Origin: SZUA-365 sp034002405
GTDB taxonomy: Bacteria > Bacteroidota > Ignavibacteria > SZUA-365
NCBI GenBank assembly: GCA_034002405.1
Contig: JAVFAS010000011.1
Coordinates: 1-63,055, forward strand
Direction: 5' to 3'
DNA: 63,055 nt
The notes beneath the pieces are model-generated. The model did no database searches and was not told where the DNA came from. It saw nothing but the letters and a program-made list of their open reading frames with translations. The first letter of the stretch is position 1; the number at the start of each line of letters is the position of its first letter. This document shows positions 34,121-43,256 of the stretch, piece by piece. Position numbers and translations under genes: made by a program.

Positions 34121-35314
34121 TTAGGGGCGGGAGGTCGTCAGGGATTCGATGTGGTCGCGGAAGAAATCCAATCTTCGGGTAAGATGCGACTGGAGGAGAT
34201 GTGATTCAACCGCAAGATCGATGCCCGCGCCGCCCAGCCAGGGATCCAGCGCGTGCGCGTCGGCGATGCGCGCGGCCTGGGCCTCGAGTCGGGGGAAGAT
34301 CGAAGCGGGATCGAGCGGGCCGCTGATCGCCTGTCGTACCGCATGCTTGTAAGCCGCGACACAGGAATCCGATCGCAGCAGCTTCTCGATGATCTCATTG
34401 TCACCCACCAGCCCGACATCATGGTGGGGGAAAAGCAGCTTGTCGAAATCCCAGGGAATGATCTGATACGGTGACGACGCGGTCGGACGATAGAAATAGA
34501 TATTGTTCGCGAAGCCGTCGACATGGTTGAGAATGGATGCCAGCGCGTGATAGCGGAGATAGTTGTCGATGTCGAGATACGTCCCCAACTGCTCGGCGAA
34601 CCGGTCCGGTTCGGCGGTGTCAAGCGCATGCAGGAACTCGCCGAAACTGTTGAGATTACCGGATTTCGGGATCTTTTTTTCAAAATATTTTTCCAGGTGG
34701 TTCCCCTCTCCGTAACCGAACCGCGCCCCGAAGCCGCATGAGATCAGCTCGTGCACAGGCAGGCCGCGCCGATGAAAGAAGGCCTCGTTCACACGCTCGA
34801 CCAGTAGATACAGGCCGAGATTCGTGCCGTTGACGCGAAGGAAGATGTGCCGATGCGCAAAGACGGGGAAGCCGAGTGCCGCGAATGCCTCGGTCGCGAG
34901 GGTGCTGCGCAGGTGGCTGGGATCGTAGATCTGCGCGCTGAGATTCATTTCGTGAAAGCCGAAGAGCGTGTCGTCGCCGTCCATGGTGAGTTTGAACGAC
35001 CAGCGCGCGTGGTAGCGGGAACCGGCACCCTGCGCTTCGAGGGTTCCGCGAAACCGTGCGCCGTCAATGTAGAGCGCGACCGGTACCCGCTCGTCACTCC
35101 ACCGGTTCGCGCGAAGCTCGGCCCAGCGATCGGGTGGAACCTGCGCCTCGATCAGTGGCACGCCATCGAGCGTCCAGGCCGGATTGCTGTCCGGCGCGGT
35201 CTCGCAGGCGGGAACGAGCAGGAGCAGGATCGCCGTAATCAGTTGCGGAAAGAGAGCGGTGGAGAACGCGGGGGCGTGACGGGCATGCATGGCGGATGAT
35301 GGAAGCTGTTGCAT
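34121..35314 (-). CDS. CotH kinase family lipoprotein
   Basis: A 397-residue lipoprotein (lipobox VPAC at about residue 36). The CotH domain is recognisable: FKLTMDGDDTLFGFHEMNLSAQ, DPSHLRSTLATEAF, RVNGTNLGLYLLVERVNEAFF and, near the end, NNIYFYRP ... IIPWDFDKLLF with the catalytic-region Asp. CotH-family proteins are atypical protein kinases of spore coats and bacterial cell surfaces; the substrate here is unknown. The ATG directly follows the stop of the upstream barrel protein. An in-frame ATG at 35290 is an alternative. It is the fourth gene of the symporter-GH31-barrel-CotH run. Confidence 0.88.
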   Translation of the reverse strand: MQQLPSSAMHARHAPAFSTALFPQLITAILLLLVPACETAPDSNPAWTLDGVPLIEAQVPPDRWAELRANRWSDERVPVALYIDGARFRGTLEAQGAGSRYHARWSFKLTMDGDDTLFGFHEMNLSAQIYDPSHLRSTLATEAFAALGFPVFAHRHIFLRVNGTNLGLYLLVERVNEAFFHRRGLPVHELISCGFGARFGYGEGNHLEKYFEKKIPKSGNLNSFGEFLHALDTAEPDRFAEQLGTYLDIDNYLRYHALASILNHVDGFANNIYFYRPTASSPYQIIPWDFDKLLFPHHDVGLVGDNEIIEKLLRSDSCVAAYKHAVRQAISGPLDPASIFPRLEAQAARIADAHALDPWLGGAGIDLAVESHLLQSHLTRRLDFFRDHIESLTTSRP

Positions 35315-36379
35315 TCAAAAGCGGAAGAAGATTTCGATCGAGAACACCGATCCGTGCGTGCTGTATGTGTCCGCGAAGCGGTCGCGCGTGAACAGCCCAT
35401 CCGCGACCATGCGCAGTCGTACATCGTCGTCGACGAACACATTCACCCCGGCCATCAGCTCCGCGCGATGCACGCGCGCGGCATTGGCATCGGGCGCCGA
35501 CCAGGCGAGCAGCAGATAGGGCTCGATGGTCCGGACGAAGGTGCCGCCGACGTCGACACGCACGGCCGCGAGCGCGCGTACCCCGGGTGACCACACCACG
35601 TCCGATTGGCCGAGCAGGCGGCGCCGGATTCCCTCCTCCGGATCCTGCGCGAGCATTGCCTCGATGGTCCCTTCGAACGCGGCGGTGGTGTAGCCCGCAT
35701 CGATCGAGATTCCATGGGTCGTGATCGCGTCGTCATGGCTGCGCGCCATCACCGTGTACCCGAGCGACGTCGTCCACCCGCCATGATGCCAGCTTCCGCG
35801 CGCGGCGGCGGTGGTAACGTAGGAATTGTTCTTGAACACCCCCACCGCGTAGGAATACGGGACCGTCGGTCGTTTTTCCAGGTTTGCATTGTAGTACACC
35901 AGAAGGCCGACGTTCCTACCGGCATAGCCCAGCTCCGCGTTGCGCCGATGTACATGGCTGTCGAAGACCGGGATGTACTCGTCACGATCCATGAGTCCCT
36001 CGATGCTGTATGGCTTCTTCACATTGCCCAGGCGGACCCGCGCGTAGGTGAGCTGCTTGAAGGTGACCGAAACTTCGCGGAGAATGGCGGTGCGTTCCTC
36101 CGAATCACCGCGGAAATCCAGCTGGGCCTCGATTTTCTTCGATAGTGCGATGTCGGCCTGCAGCTTGCCCTCGTAGAAGAATTCCTGGTTGTAGCGCGAC
36201 ACCGGATTGCGGTCGTACATGCGTACCCCGGTCGCACCGAATCCGGAAAACGTCACGTCCTGCGCCCGCAGGGGAATGACGATGAGCAGGCTCGCCAGAA
36301 TGACGGCCATGGTGGGGGTGGATTGGAGGATGGAGCGGCGCGATGCATGCATGAGAAACGGGTGTTGCGTTGTGATCAT
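35315..36379 (-). CDS. Outer-membrane beta-barrel protein, porin-like
   Basis: A 354-residue outer-membrane protein. A signal peptide (AVILASLLIVIPLRAQ) precedes alternating amphipathic strands (FSGFGATGVRMYDRN, GKLQADIALSKKIEAQLDFRG, ARVRLGNVKKPYSIEGLMDRDEYIP). The last residues are FSIEIFFRF, an aromatic C-terminal barrel signal. The layout is like phosphate-selective porin O/P-type channels, but I cannot name the substrate. It lies 12 bases after the GH31 gene in the same operon, so it may pass oligosaccharides. Confidence 0.75.
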   Translation of the reverse strand: MITTQHPFLMHASRRSILQSTPTMAVILASLLIVIPLRAQDVTFSGFGATGVRMYDRNPVSRYNQEFFYEGKLQADIALSKKIEAQLDFRGDSEERTAILREVSVTFKQLTYARVRLGNVKKPYSIEGLMDRDEYIPVFDSHVHRRNAELGYAGRNVGLLVYYNANLEKRPTVPYSYAVGVFKNNSYVTTAAARGSWHHGGWTTSLGYTVMARSHDDAITTHGISIDAGYTTAAFEGTIEAMLAQDPEEGIRRRLLGQSDVVWSPGVRALAAVRVDVGGTFVRTIEPYLLLAWSAPDANAARVHRAELMAGVNVFVDDDVRLRMVADGLFTRDRFADTYSTHGSVFSIEIFFRF

Positions 36380-36391
36380 GAGGTGAGCGAT

Positions 36392-38836
36392 TCAGTATTC
36401 GAAGCGGTAGCGTTGGACACCCGTCGTGAAGGGCAGGGTGATGGCGGCACGCTTCCGCCCCGGCGTGAGTTCTGGCCGCGGGAGATCGTGGTTGTCGGCG
36501 GACGCGGGAACCATCGTGTGACCGTTGACTTCTACCATGCGGGGGAGCAGCGCCGCGCCATGCAGCCGGAAGCGAATCCGACGCAGTGCGCCGGCCCACG
36601 GTCCGTTGCTGCTGCTGGTCTCGATGACCCAGGCGTTGTCATCGGCATGCATGCGGAAAGTGATTTCGTCGTATCCACCGTGCTCGTGGGCGAATCCATC
36701 GCCCGCGTCAAGATACAGGGTGTACGATGCGCTGTCACCCGGTACCACGTCAAGGATAAGTTCCGTCAGTGGCTGTTCGCCCGTGAACTGCTGCGTCTCG
36801 CGTCGCGGAATCAGCGCGCCGACGCGATAGAACAGGGGCAGTCGCTCGAGCGGCGCGTCGACAATCACGCGCCTGCCTCCTTCGTAATAGTCGCCCGTCC
36901 ATGCATCGAGCCAGCGGCCGCGAGGCAGATACACGTCCTGGAACTGCCGTCCCTCGTCCACCACCGGTGCGACGAGGATCTGTGTGCCGACAAGAAACTG
37001 ATGCTGCCATCGCGTATTGAATGTTTCCGCGTCATCCTCATGATCGAGGAAGAGCGGTCGCATGACCGGCAGTCCGCTGCGTGCGGCGTTGCGGAACTCG
37101 GTGTACAGGTACGGCAGGTATTGGTAGCGCATCGAGATGTAGTCCCGTACGACCGACTCGGTCCACTCGCCAAACGACCATGGTTCCTGATCACGCGTGT
37201 TGATCGTGGTATGCGTACGCATGAACGGGGTGAAGACGGCGGCCTGCATCCAGCGAACAAACAGCTCGGCGGAGGGTTCGCCATTGAATCCACCAATGTC
37301 CGGCCCCGTGAACGGCATGCCCGACAGTCCGAGTCCAATGCTCATGCGCAAGCCCATCCGCAGGTTGTCGAAGCGCGCGCTGTTGTCGCCGGTCCACAAC
37401 GCCGCCCAGCGTTGCGTTCCCGCGAATGCGGCGCGAGTGAGGATGAAGGGGCGCTTGTCCGGTTGCGCACGACGCATGCCCTCGTAACTCGCCTGGGCCT
37501 CGAGATGGCCGTACACATTGTGGATTTTCTTGATCGTGCCGCGAAGTCCGCCATCGTCGAATTCGACCAGTGTCGGAAACTCCCGTCCCCACACCGCGGG
37601 TTCGTTCATGTCATTCCAGAATCCATCGATGCCGATGTCCATCAGCGCGCCGTATTTGTCTCCCCACCAGGTGCGGACGTCCGGACGCGTGAAGTCCGGA
37701 AAGTGGCACCAACCCGGCCAGACCTCGCCGGCATATGGTGTTCCATCCGGATACGTCGCGAAATACCTGCCGCGCAGGCCTTCCTCGTACACATCGTATC
37801 CGGCTTCCACCTTGATGCCCGGATCGATGATCGGAACGACCTTGAATCCGAGTGCCTCGAGATCGGCCAGCAGCCGGGGGGGATCGGGAAATGCCACCGA
37901 ATCCCAGGTGAAGACCTTGTAATTATCCATATACCGGATATCCAGATACAGCACATCCGCGGGAATGCCGCGCTCCCGGAAGTTCCGTGCAATATCCCGC
38001 ACTTCATGGTCGGGAAAATACGCCCAGCGGCATTGCTGATACCCCAGTGCCCACATCGGCGGCAGGGGCATGCGCCCGGTGAGATCCGCGTACCGACGGA
38101 CGACGTCCGCGATGCGCGGCCCGAACATGAAATAATAATTCAGCTCGCCATCTTCCGCGCCGAAGGAATACACGCGGTCGCTGGCCGCGCCCATGTTGAA
38201 CACGCTCCGATAACTGTTGTCGAGAAACGTGCCATATGCGCGTCCGCCATGCATGCCGATGAAAAAGGGGACCGAGGCATACAGCGGATCGCGGTCGTGG
38301 GTATAGGCGGGGAAATCGGAATTCCACATGGTCCAATGGCCGCCGCGTTTGTTGACGTCGCCCACCTTCTCCCCCAGCCCGTAGAACCGCTCGTCCCCAT
38401 GCAGCGTGCGCCAGACCTGCACTTCCTTTCCGTCCCACGCATGGCCGAAGGCCGGATCGTCCGCGGCCACGATCGTGCCGTCGGTGTCCGCGAATTGCAG
38501 ACGCACGGGGTGCTTCTGGACAATGATCACACCACGGGGAAGGATGCAGCGCAGCGCCGCGGGCTCGTCCTCGATACGCCATGCCAGTGTCGATGGCCGC
38601 GGGGCGGTGACCGCGAAGGAAGGCCGATCCAGGAGTGTCCCGTCGCGGCCGAGCTGCACGCGCACGGTGGCGCTGTCGACAAGGGTGAGACGCAGCACGT
38701 TGTTGGCGGCCGTGATGGTCAGGCGTGACCCCTCCACCGTATGCGAGGCGTACGCGCCGAGAAACGTGTAGCGATCGGCCCGCGCGTTCCCCGCGCACAA
38801 CAGCCCGACCAGAAGAAGGGCGAACAAGCGTATCAT
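36392..38836 (-). CDS. Glycoside hydrolase family 31 (alpha-glucosidase/xylosidase type)
   Basis: An exported 814-residue GH31 enzyme. A signal peptide (MIRLFALLLVGLLCAGNARA) begins at the ATG 38836, preceded by GGATTTT. The N-terminal GH31 domain and TIM barrel are clear. The nucleophile is D409 in FWNDMNEPAVWG and the likely acid/base is D484 in TGDNSARFDNLR. MALGYQQCRWAYF-like and HRPLFLDHEDD-like segments also fit. The family splits alpha-glucosides or alpha-xylosides. The gene begins 17 bases after the sodium symporter gene and precedes the barrel gene, an uptake-and-degradation arrangement. Confidence 0.93.
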   Translation of the reverse strand: MIRLFALLLVGLLCAGNARADRYTFLGAYASHTVEGSRLTITAANNVLRLTLVDSATVRVQLGRDGTLLDRPSFAVTAPRPSTLAWRIEDEPAALRCILPRGVIIVQKHPVRLQFADTDGTIVAADDPAFGHAWDGKEVQVWRTLHGDERFYGLGEKVGDVNKRGGHWTMWNSDFPAYTHDRDPLYASVPFFIGMHGGRAYGTFLDNSYRSVFNMGAASDRVYSFGAEDGELNYYFMFGPRIADVVRRYADLTGRMPLPPMWALGYQQCRWAYFPDHEVRDIARNFRERGIPADVLYLDIRYMDNYKVFTWDSVAFPDPPRLLADLEALGFKVVPIIDPGIKVEAGYDVYEEGLRGRYFATYPDGTPYAGEVWPGWCHFPDFTRPDVRTWWGDKYGALMDIGIDGFWNDMNEPAVWGREFPTLVEFDDGGLRGTIKKIHNVYGHLEAQASYEGMRRAQPDKRPFILTRAAFAGTQRWAALWTGDNSARFDNLRMGLRMSIGLGLSGMPFTGPDIGGFNGEPSAELFVRWMQAAVFTPFMRTHTTINTRDQEPWSFGEWTESVVRDYISMRYQYLPYLYTEFRNAARSGLPVMRPLFLDHEDDAETFNTRWQHQFLVGTQILVAPVVDEGRQFQDVYLPRGRWLDAWTGDYYEGGRRVIVDAPLERLPLFYRVGALIPRRETQQFTGEQPLTELILDVVPGDSASYTLYLDAGDGFAHEHGGYDEITFRMHADDNAWVIETSSSNGPWAGALRRIRFRLHGAALLPRMVEVNGHTMVPASADNHDLPRPELTPGRKRAAITLPFTTGVQRYRFEY

Positions 38837-38853
38837 AAGAAAATCCAGTCTGA

Positions 38854-40458
38854 TTATCGGAAATACCACCAGAGCGCCGCGACCACCATGACCAGGATCA
38901 GCGACAGGGCGATGTTGACACGGCGGGCACGCGTGGGCGTCGCCCGCAGGCGTGGTGTGTCGGACCACGTGAGATTGATCAGATCCCACCGTCGCGGCGC
39001 CTCGGTCGCCAGACTCACCACGATGAGCACACCGCTGGAGACGAGGAAGAGCACGACGGCGATGTGAAGAAAATTCATTGTCGCGAACGCACGGAGCACG
39101 CCATCATCGAAGGGCGCGAGCTTGTGCTGGATTTCCAGGATGAAGCGCAGCGCACCGAGCACCAGTCCGGTCATCAGCGCGGCGATGGCGCCCGTGGCGT
39201 TGACACGGTGCCAGAACAGGCCAAACAGGAAGACGGCCGCGATGGGTGGAGAGATGTAGCCCTGCACGCTCTGCAGATACACGTACATGCGTTCATCGCT
39301 GAGCAGTCCGATGAAGGGAATCCACGCCAGGCCGAGCAGCACCATGCCGCCGGTGACCATGCGGCCGATACGCACGGCCTCGCGTTCGCTGGCGGCGGGA
39401 CGCCAGCGCTGATACATGTCGATCGTGAAGAGCGTGGACGTGGAATTGAACATCGCGCTGAGCGAGGACATGAGCGCGGCCAGCAGACCCGCCACGACCA
39501 GTCCCTTCAGCCCGCTCGGCAACAGCGTGGTGATCAGCCAGGCGAAACTTCGATCGCCCGTGATTTCTCCTCCCGACAGCGCATGGCCAATCATGCCGGG
39601 GAGCACGAGGATGAACACCGGAAGGATCTTCAGGAAGCCGGCGAAGATCGTGCCCGCCTGTGCCTGATCGAGATTGCGCGCGCTGAGCACGCGCTGCACG
39701 ATATACTGATCGGTGCACCAGTACCAGATGCCGAGAATGGGTGCGCCGAAGACAATGCCCGTCCAGGGAAAGTCCGGATCACTCATGGGTTTGAACATGT
39801 GCCAGAAGTCCGGCGGGGTTGCCGCGACCACCGCGTCCCATCCACCCGCCCGGTCGAGCCCGATCACCGTCAACGCGACCGCGCCGGCGATGAGGATGAA
39901 CATCTGCACGAGATCGGTGTAGATGACGGCCTTCAGCCCTCCCAGGACGGTATAAATCCCGGTGATGAGAACGATGACAACCGCGGACGTATACATGTCC
40001 CATCCCACCACGGCGTGGAGAAGGATGCCACCGGCATACAGCGAGATCGAGATCTTCGTGAGGATGTAGGCCACGATGGAGACGACGCTGAGATAGAGCC
40101 GCGCGGCGGGACCATAACGTCGCTCGAGGAACTCCGGCATCGTGAAGACGCCGGACTTCAGATAAAAAGGTGTGAAAACCCAGCCAAGCAGCAGCACGAT
40201 GAGCACCGCCAGCCATTCGAAATGTCCGACCGCGAGTCCCGATTTTGATCCCGTGCCCGCGAGTCCGAGCAGATGTTCGCTCGAGACGTTGGTGGCGAAC
40301 AGCGAGGCGCCGATGGCCAGCCATCCGACATTGCGGCCCGCGAGAAAGTATCCGACCCGCGTTTCGTCGCGGCGCGAGAAGTACACGCCGATGCCGATGA
40401 CGAGCAGGATGTAGACGATGACGATGAGCAGATCAGGGAGAGCGAAGGCGCTGTCCAT
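38854..40458 (-). CDS. Sodium:solute symporter (SSS family), probably for sugars
   Basis: A 534-residue inner-membrane transporter with about 13-14 helices. SSS/SGLT features are GYFLAGRNVGWLAIGASLFATNVSSEHLLGLAG near helix 2, WVFTPFYLKSGVFTMPEFLERRYG, GILGIWYWCTDQYIVQRVLSA-type loop and LLAALMSSLSAMFNSTSTLFT, which provides sodium ligands. Close relatives carry glucose, galactose or myo-inositol, fitting the GH31 partner. The ATG at 40458 has GGAG 8 bases upstream. It is the first gene of the operon. Confidence 0.92.
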   Translation of the reverse strand: MDSAFALPDLLIVIVYILLVIGIGVYFSRRDETRVGYFLAGRNVGWLAIGASLFATNVSSEHLLGLAGTGSKSGLAVGHFEWLAVLIVLLLGWVFTPFYLKSGVFTMPEFLERRYGPAARLYLSVVSIVAYILTKISISLYAGGILLHAVVGWDMYTSAVVIVLITGIYTVLGGLKAVIYTDLVQMFILIAGAVALTVIGLDRAGGWDAVVAATPPDFWHMFKPMSDPDFPWTGIVFGAPILGIWYWCTDQYIVQRVLSARNLDQAQAGTIFAGFLKILPVFILVLPGMIGHALSGGEITGDRSFAWLITTLLPSGLKGLVVAGLLAALMSSLSAMFNSTSTLFTIDMYQRWRPAASEREAVRIGRMVTGGMVLLGLAWIPFIGLLSDERMYVYLQSVQGYISPPIAAVFLFGLFWHRVNATGAIAALMTGLVLGALRFILEIQHKLAPFDDGVLRAFATMNFLHIAVVLFLVSSGVLIVVSLATEAPRRWDLINLTWSDTPRLRATPTRARRVNIALSLILVMVVAALWWYFR

Positions 40459-40569
40459 CCGCGGGACTCCATACGTCGTGGGTGGGTACGGCAAACTCGT
40501 GATTGGGATGCACAATGGCAAGGTGGCCGCCAGCCGCCTCGCGCGGTGCGTCCCATGGGGTCCGCTTCG

Positions 40570-43047
40570 CTATGGAACGCGCACGACCACCATGGTCATG
40601 TCATCGTGCTGTTCCGCGCGGCAGGCGAAGCGGCGCGTGTCACGGTACAGGTGCGAGAGCAGTTGCTCCGCGCTGCCCCCCGGGAAGGCACGCAGGGCGA
40701 GGGCGAGCCGCTCGTCGCCGTATTCCTCGCGCTTCCGTGTCATCGTTTCGGGATAGCCGTCGGTGTATAAAAGATAGATCTCTCCGGAATTCAGCGGTAC
40801 GACAATCTCCTCGATCGTCGCCGTGAACGTATCTCCGGCCTCGAAGCCGAGCGCGATGCCGCGCGAGGTGATCGAATCCACGGTGGCATTCGCCCCGCGG
40901 CGCATCACCGGCGTATGTCCCGCGCGCGCGATGCACAGCGTGCGTGCCTCCATGTCGAAGACGGCATAGATCATGCTGATGAAATGCCCGCGCTCGACGT
41001 TGCGGTAGAACAGGCGGTTCATTTCCGCGAGCACCGCCGCGGGCGATCCGTGCTGCCAGGCGAGCGCCTGGAGAAACCCCTTCGTGAGCGTCATGTAAAA
41101 GGCAGCCTGCGTCCCCTTGCCGGACACATCGCCGATGGCGATGCCGAGACGATGCGGTCCGAGTTCGACAAAATCATAGTAGTCGCCGCCGACCTCCTGC
41201 GCGGGTGCGCAGTGCGAGGCGATGTCGAGTCCGGGGATCATCGGATTGCGCTTGGGAAGAAACCCCATCTGTACATCGCGCGCGATCTCGAGTTCGCGCG
41301 CCAGACGCTGCCGCTCGGTGATGTGCCGCTGGAAGCGCGGCGCGAGGCTCTCGAGATCCATCTCCGGATCGGGCGTGAGCAGGGCGATTGCCGCCCAGGC
41401 CATCAGCAGCGCGGGCATGGATGCGATCACCATGCCATCCGTCATGTAGGCCGACGGCGTAAGGCCAAGGAAGAGACCGTCGTTCAATACGGAAAACAGC
41501 AACAGTGCGGTCAGGGCGGTGAGCAGGTCCGTTTCCACGAACAGCCAGACGAGAAGCAGCATCACGGGCAGCAGCACCAGCCAGGCGGCGGGCAGCGGCA
41601 CCAGGTTGGGACTGTTGACAAGGGTGAAGACCAGCACCGGCAGGGCGATCACGAGCGGCGTGCTCCGAAGCCGCTGTCGCGCGAGCGAGACGATCCCGAG
41701 CAGCATGAACGCGCCGGCGAAGAGACTGGAGACCAGCGCGCTGCCGATGATGGACAGCGAGGCGGATGGCATCGAGAGTGGCCGGATTCCATCGTTCCCC
41801 GATGGGCGAATCCAGACCGCGTCGATCCCATCGACCGCCCATGACGCCAGCAGCCCGACCACCAGCATCGCGGCACCGGCGACCGTTCCCCACAACAACG
41901 CGCGTCCCACGCGCGAGTGCAGGAGATACCCCGCACGCAGCAGGTCAAATGTGCGCAGCTTGTTCTTCCAGGTCTCGCGTCCGAGACTTTCACCGACCGC
42001 CCAGAGGGGCACGAAACCGCCACCCACGAACAGCGGCGTGATGAGCAGCGGGATGAGCAGTTCGAGACCCGGGTCCATCTGCCGTGTCAGTTCGAGGTAC
42101 ATCCAGCCCCCGAAGAGGATCGCGATCACGGTGCCGAGAATCGCGGCGGTACGGAAACCGATTTCATCACTGCGCATGCGGCGGAGGAACAGAACCAGCA
42201 GGATGATTCCGAAGATCGCGTAATACACGACCTCGAAAATGTCGGCGATTTCCATCGTCGGATTTCCCGCCTCCGTGCGCATGAATCGTGGGATGCGTTC
42301 GTATCGCGCGAGCATGTCACCGCTGATTGTCGCGGAGACATCGATCGAATCTCCCACGTCGTCATTGTACACGGTCCATCGAACATGATGGTCGATGCGC
42401 TGCTGCTGGCTGGTGGTGACGACACGAATGACGCGGTCGTCGGCGGGGAGGGAGTCGGCGTCCGACGCGAACACCGCGAGTGGTGCGATGTCCTGTGGCA
42501 CCGCGAGCTGAACCAGCAGGCGACGCACAATCCGATAGGCCGCGGCGGGAGAGAGCGAAGGGACCGCGACCGAGTCATCGAGTGGCGCATCGAGTTGCAG
42601 TAACCGTCCGTAACCGTCGAAGCGCATGGAAATGTCCCCGGCCATGATGCGCCGCACCATGCGTGCCTCGTCGCCCGCCGCCGGGGCACGCATCGGATCC
42701 AGCGCATCGTCCCGGCGCAGCAGACGCACCTTCCAGAAATGACCCGGGACCAGCGCGCGGAGCCTTCGATTGCCGGCTTCCGCGCCGTGCCGGTCATACA
42801 TGCGCGCGAGCAGGGCATTGTCGCTGGTCATCACGGCGCTCGAGCGGAAGTGCCCGGGATCGAGTCCCATCACCTCGATCACCGCCAGACTCCGCGCGAC
42901 GATGTGCCGGTCGTTCGAGTTGAGCGGGATCCCCGACGTGGGATGGAACGCGGGAGCGAGCCAGACGACCACCGTGCCCAGGATCAGGAGCGCGAGCACG
43001 CCGAGCATGATCTGTGTCAGGGAGGTGAGGTGGGAGTGCTGTTTCAT
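40570..43047 (-). CDS. Membrane SpoIIE-type PP2C phosphatase
   Basis: An 825-residue membrane protein with a C-terminal PPM/SpoIIE phosphatase domain (about 600-825). Metal-binding motifs are intact: EVGGDYYDF, AIGDVSGKGTQAA, LLYTDGYPET and EQHDDMTMVVVRV. The N-terminal part has one helix at about 13-35, an extracytoplasmic region of about 230 residues and several further helices (about 270-560) linked to the phosphatase by a coiled coil (TERQRLARELEIARDVQMGFLP). Such enzymes usually dephosphorylate anti-anti-sigma (STAS) proteins; none is nearby. It is divergent from the second PP2C gene. Confidence 0.88.
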   Translation of the reverse strand: MKQHSHLTSLTQIMLGVLALLILGTVVVWLAPAFHPTSGIPLNSNDRHIVARSLAVIEVMGLDPGHFRSSAVMTSDNALLARMYDRHGAEAGNRRLRALVPGHFWKVRLLRRDDALDPMRAPAAGDEARMVRRIMAGDISMRFDGYGRLLQLDAPLDDSVAVPSLSPAAAYRIVRRLLVQLAVPQDIAPLAVFASDADSLPADDRVIRVVTTSQQQRIDHHVRWTVYNDDVGDSIDVSATISGDMLARYERIPRFMRTEAGNPTMEIADIFEVVYYAIFGIILLVLFLRRMRSDEIGFRTAAILGTVIAILFGGWMYLELTRQMDPGLELLIPLLITPLFVGGGFVPLWAVGESLGRETWKNKLRTFDLLRAGYLLHSRVGRALLWGTVAGAAMLVVGLLASWAVDGIDAVWIRPSGNDGIRPLSMPSASLSIIGSALVSSLFAGAFMLLGIVSLARQRLRSTPLVIALPVLVFTLVNSPNLVPLPAAWLVLLPVMLLLVWLFVETDLLTALTALLLFSVLNDGLFLGLTPSAYMTDGMVIASMPALLMAWAAIALLTPDPEMDLESLAPRFQRHITERQRLARELEIARDVQMGFLPKRNPMIPGLDIASHCAPAQEVGGDYYDFVELGPHRLGIAIGDVSGKGTQAAFYMTLTKGFLQALAWQHGSPAAVLAEMNRLFYRNVERGHFISMIYAVFDMEARTLCIARAGHTPVMRRGANATVDSITSRGIALGFEAGDTFTATIEEIVVPLNSGEIYLLYTDGYPETMTRKREEYGDERLALALRAFPGGSAEQLLSHLYRDTRRFACRAEQHDDMTMVVVRVP

Positions 43048-43165
43048 CGTCTCGTGTTCGGATGCATGCAGGGAGGAGTGCAACCGTCGGAACGATCCGC
43101 CGTATCACGCATTCTGTCCTGCGGCATTCCGGCGGATATGTCTCACGGCGGTGTTGGTTTCCGCA

Positions 43166-43186
43166 AAATGCACTTTTTGTGCATTT
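43166..43186. promoter_or_regulatory. Inverted repeat between divergent phosphatase genes
   Basis: AAATGCAC (43166-43173), TTTTT, GTGCATTT (43179-43186). A perfect 8-bp inverted repeat in the 209-base divergent spacer, in an otherwise less GC-rich stretch. Candidate operator for both genes. Confidence 0.5.
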
Positions 43187-43256
43187 CCGCGAAGTAAGAA
43201 ATTGTGTACCTTTTTCTCTCCTTCCTCCCATTCCGGAGCCGCGTGTCGGTACAGTG

